A program made the position numbers and the translations under genes. The notes below the pieces were generated by a model. The model did not search any database. It was not told the origin of the DNA and worked only from the letters and a program-made list of their open reading frames with translations. Source: a virus. Taken from it: DNA of 33,330 nucleotides. Below, in pieces: positions 33,123 to 33,330 of the stretch; within the stretch, counting starts at the first letter, position 1; every line of letters begins with the position of its first letter. Location: positions 1-33,330 of IMG/VR virus record IMGVR_UViG_3300042883_000573; one strand, 5' to 3'.

Positions 33123-33139
33123 ACCATGGGAGAATGTCA
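33030..33139 (+). ncRNA. Possible omega-RNA (TnpB guide RNA scaffold) remnant
   Basis: In IS200/IS605 elements the TnpB guide RNA comes from the tnpB 3' end and the right end. Here two stable hairpins lie in that zone: CACTGGA-TTTA-TCCAGTG (33043-33060) and the 8-bp terminal hairpin at 33108-33130. A transcript would carry the HNH flank starting at about 33140 as its guide. Expression is unknown and the cognate TnpB is truncated. Confidence 0.3.
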
Positions 33140-33237
33140 TATTTACTCTGACAACCGCACTCCCCTTTTTTATCTTTAGAAAATTCAGATATATCCTTTT
33201 CTATGTTACAATATTTACATAATTTAACTTGACACAT
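33097..33237 (-). pseudogene. N-terminal part of the disrupted HNH endonuclease gene
   Basis: ATG at 33237 on the minus strand gives MCQVKLCKYCNIEKDISEFS then KDKKGECGCQSKYD, the Cys-pair N-terminal segment (CxxCN-EKDISEF-KDK) usual in phage HNH endonucleases. After Tyr33-Asp34 the frame enters the transposon right end and stops at 33097-33099 after 46 residues. It starts 2 bases after the stop of the next gene upstream, so it was in the same minus-strand unit. The HNH core it should continue into is at 32706-32927. Confidence 0.75.
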
Positions 33238-33239
33238 AA

Positions 33240-33330
33240 TTATAGTGGAATTTCACCTATTTGTTTATTTTTTTTTAAATCTTGGTAGATTAACCATTCA
33301 ACATGTTTAGATACATTATTATGTGAATTA
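33240..33330 (-). CDS. C-terminal end of a minus-strand gene (partial)
   Basis: Read on the minus strand, the frame is open from the window edge and ends HVEWLIYQDLKKNKQIGEIP then Leu and stop at 33240-33242, two bases before the ATG of the HNH N-terminal fragment. Thirty residues are visible and they are hydrophilic and helical. The function cannot be told. The tight spacing suggests it and the former HNH gene were one transcription unit opposing the tail cassette. Confidence 0.6.
   Translation of the reverse strand, partial: NSHNNVSKHVEWLIYQDLKKNKQIGEIPL

Larger units (their letters stand above)
32913..33139 (+). mobile_element. Right-end remnant of an IS200/IS605-type element inside an HNH gene
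   Basis: The remnant consists of the tnpB 3' end plus a terminal hairpin (CCCATGGT 33108-33115 with ACCATGGG 33123-33130), followed by AGAATGTCA. This hairpin-then-short-tail layout is typical of the right ends of these elements. No transposase gene or left end is present. The HNH gene continues on the minus strand on both sides, showing insertion into that gene followed by deletion. The right boundary near 33139 is estimated. Confidence 0.7.

Noticed and set aside
1-33330. tRNA genes, CRISPR arrays and attachment sites
   Set aside because: No cloverleaf-like segment with GTTCRANNC, no regularly spaced repeats and no integrase or att-like core were noticed on reading both strands; absence by eye is not proof.

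Overview
The window is a contiguous piece of a strongly AT-rich, T4-like (contractile-tailed, myovirus-type) bacteriophage genome. The evidence is a T4-style replication set (gp32-like SSB, UvsX/RecA, a T4 RNase H-type 5' nuclease, gp41/DnaB-like helicase), followed by class I ribonucleotide reductase and then gp25- and gp6-like baseplate wedge genes. A host in the Bacteroidetes (probably Flavobacteriia or relatives) is inferred from three things: promoters matching TTG-N19..20-TATATTTG (consensus TTG-N19-21-TAnnTTTG), A/T-rich leaders with almost no Shine-Dalgarno sequence, and SprB-like adhesin repeats inside a tail protein.

Layout. 1-1131: the end of an upstream gene, a 54-aa protein and a 274-aa acidic coiled-coil protein, closed by a terminator at 1155. 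1200-11061: replication and nucleotide metabolism. SSB is read from two possible tandem host-type promoters and is followed by its own terminator; then come UvsX, RNase H and an unknown 173-aa protein. A second promoter, overlapping an 18-bp inverted repeat, precedes the helicase; NrdB and NrdA follow, and a strong terminator ends the block. 11111-32688: a long co-directional tail/baseplate cassette that starts behind a 17-bp perfect inverted repeat carrying TATAAATA. It holds gp25, gp6, a small membrane protein with 17 consecutive Asp, a 1587-aa multidomain protein, a run of unnamed structural proteins with tightly packed or overlapping ends, a 938-aa protein with a P2 gpI-like segment, a 680-aa partner and two fibre-like proteins. 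32691-33330: a bidirectional terminator and a minus-strand accessory patch where an HNH endonuclease gene is broken by the right end of an IS200/IS605-type (TnpB) element.

Most notable observations: (1) the helicase is interrupted exactly in its Walker A motif by a 368-aa LAGLIDADG intein that starts with Ala and carries the Trp/Cys/Thr signature of class 3 inteins; (2) a TnpB 3' end with putative omega-RNA-like hairpins is nested in an HNH gene; (3) SprB-like repeats occur in a phage tail protein; (4) a decayed duplicate of a structural gene's 3' end lies just downstream of it; (5) long AT-rich inverted repeats and a nearly identical 21-bp A/T motif lie upstream of some genes. No tRNA, rRNA or CRISPR array was seen. 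No gene-free stretch exceeds 300 bases. Functions rest on motif recognition by eye; no database search was run.
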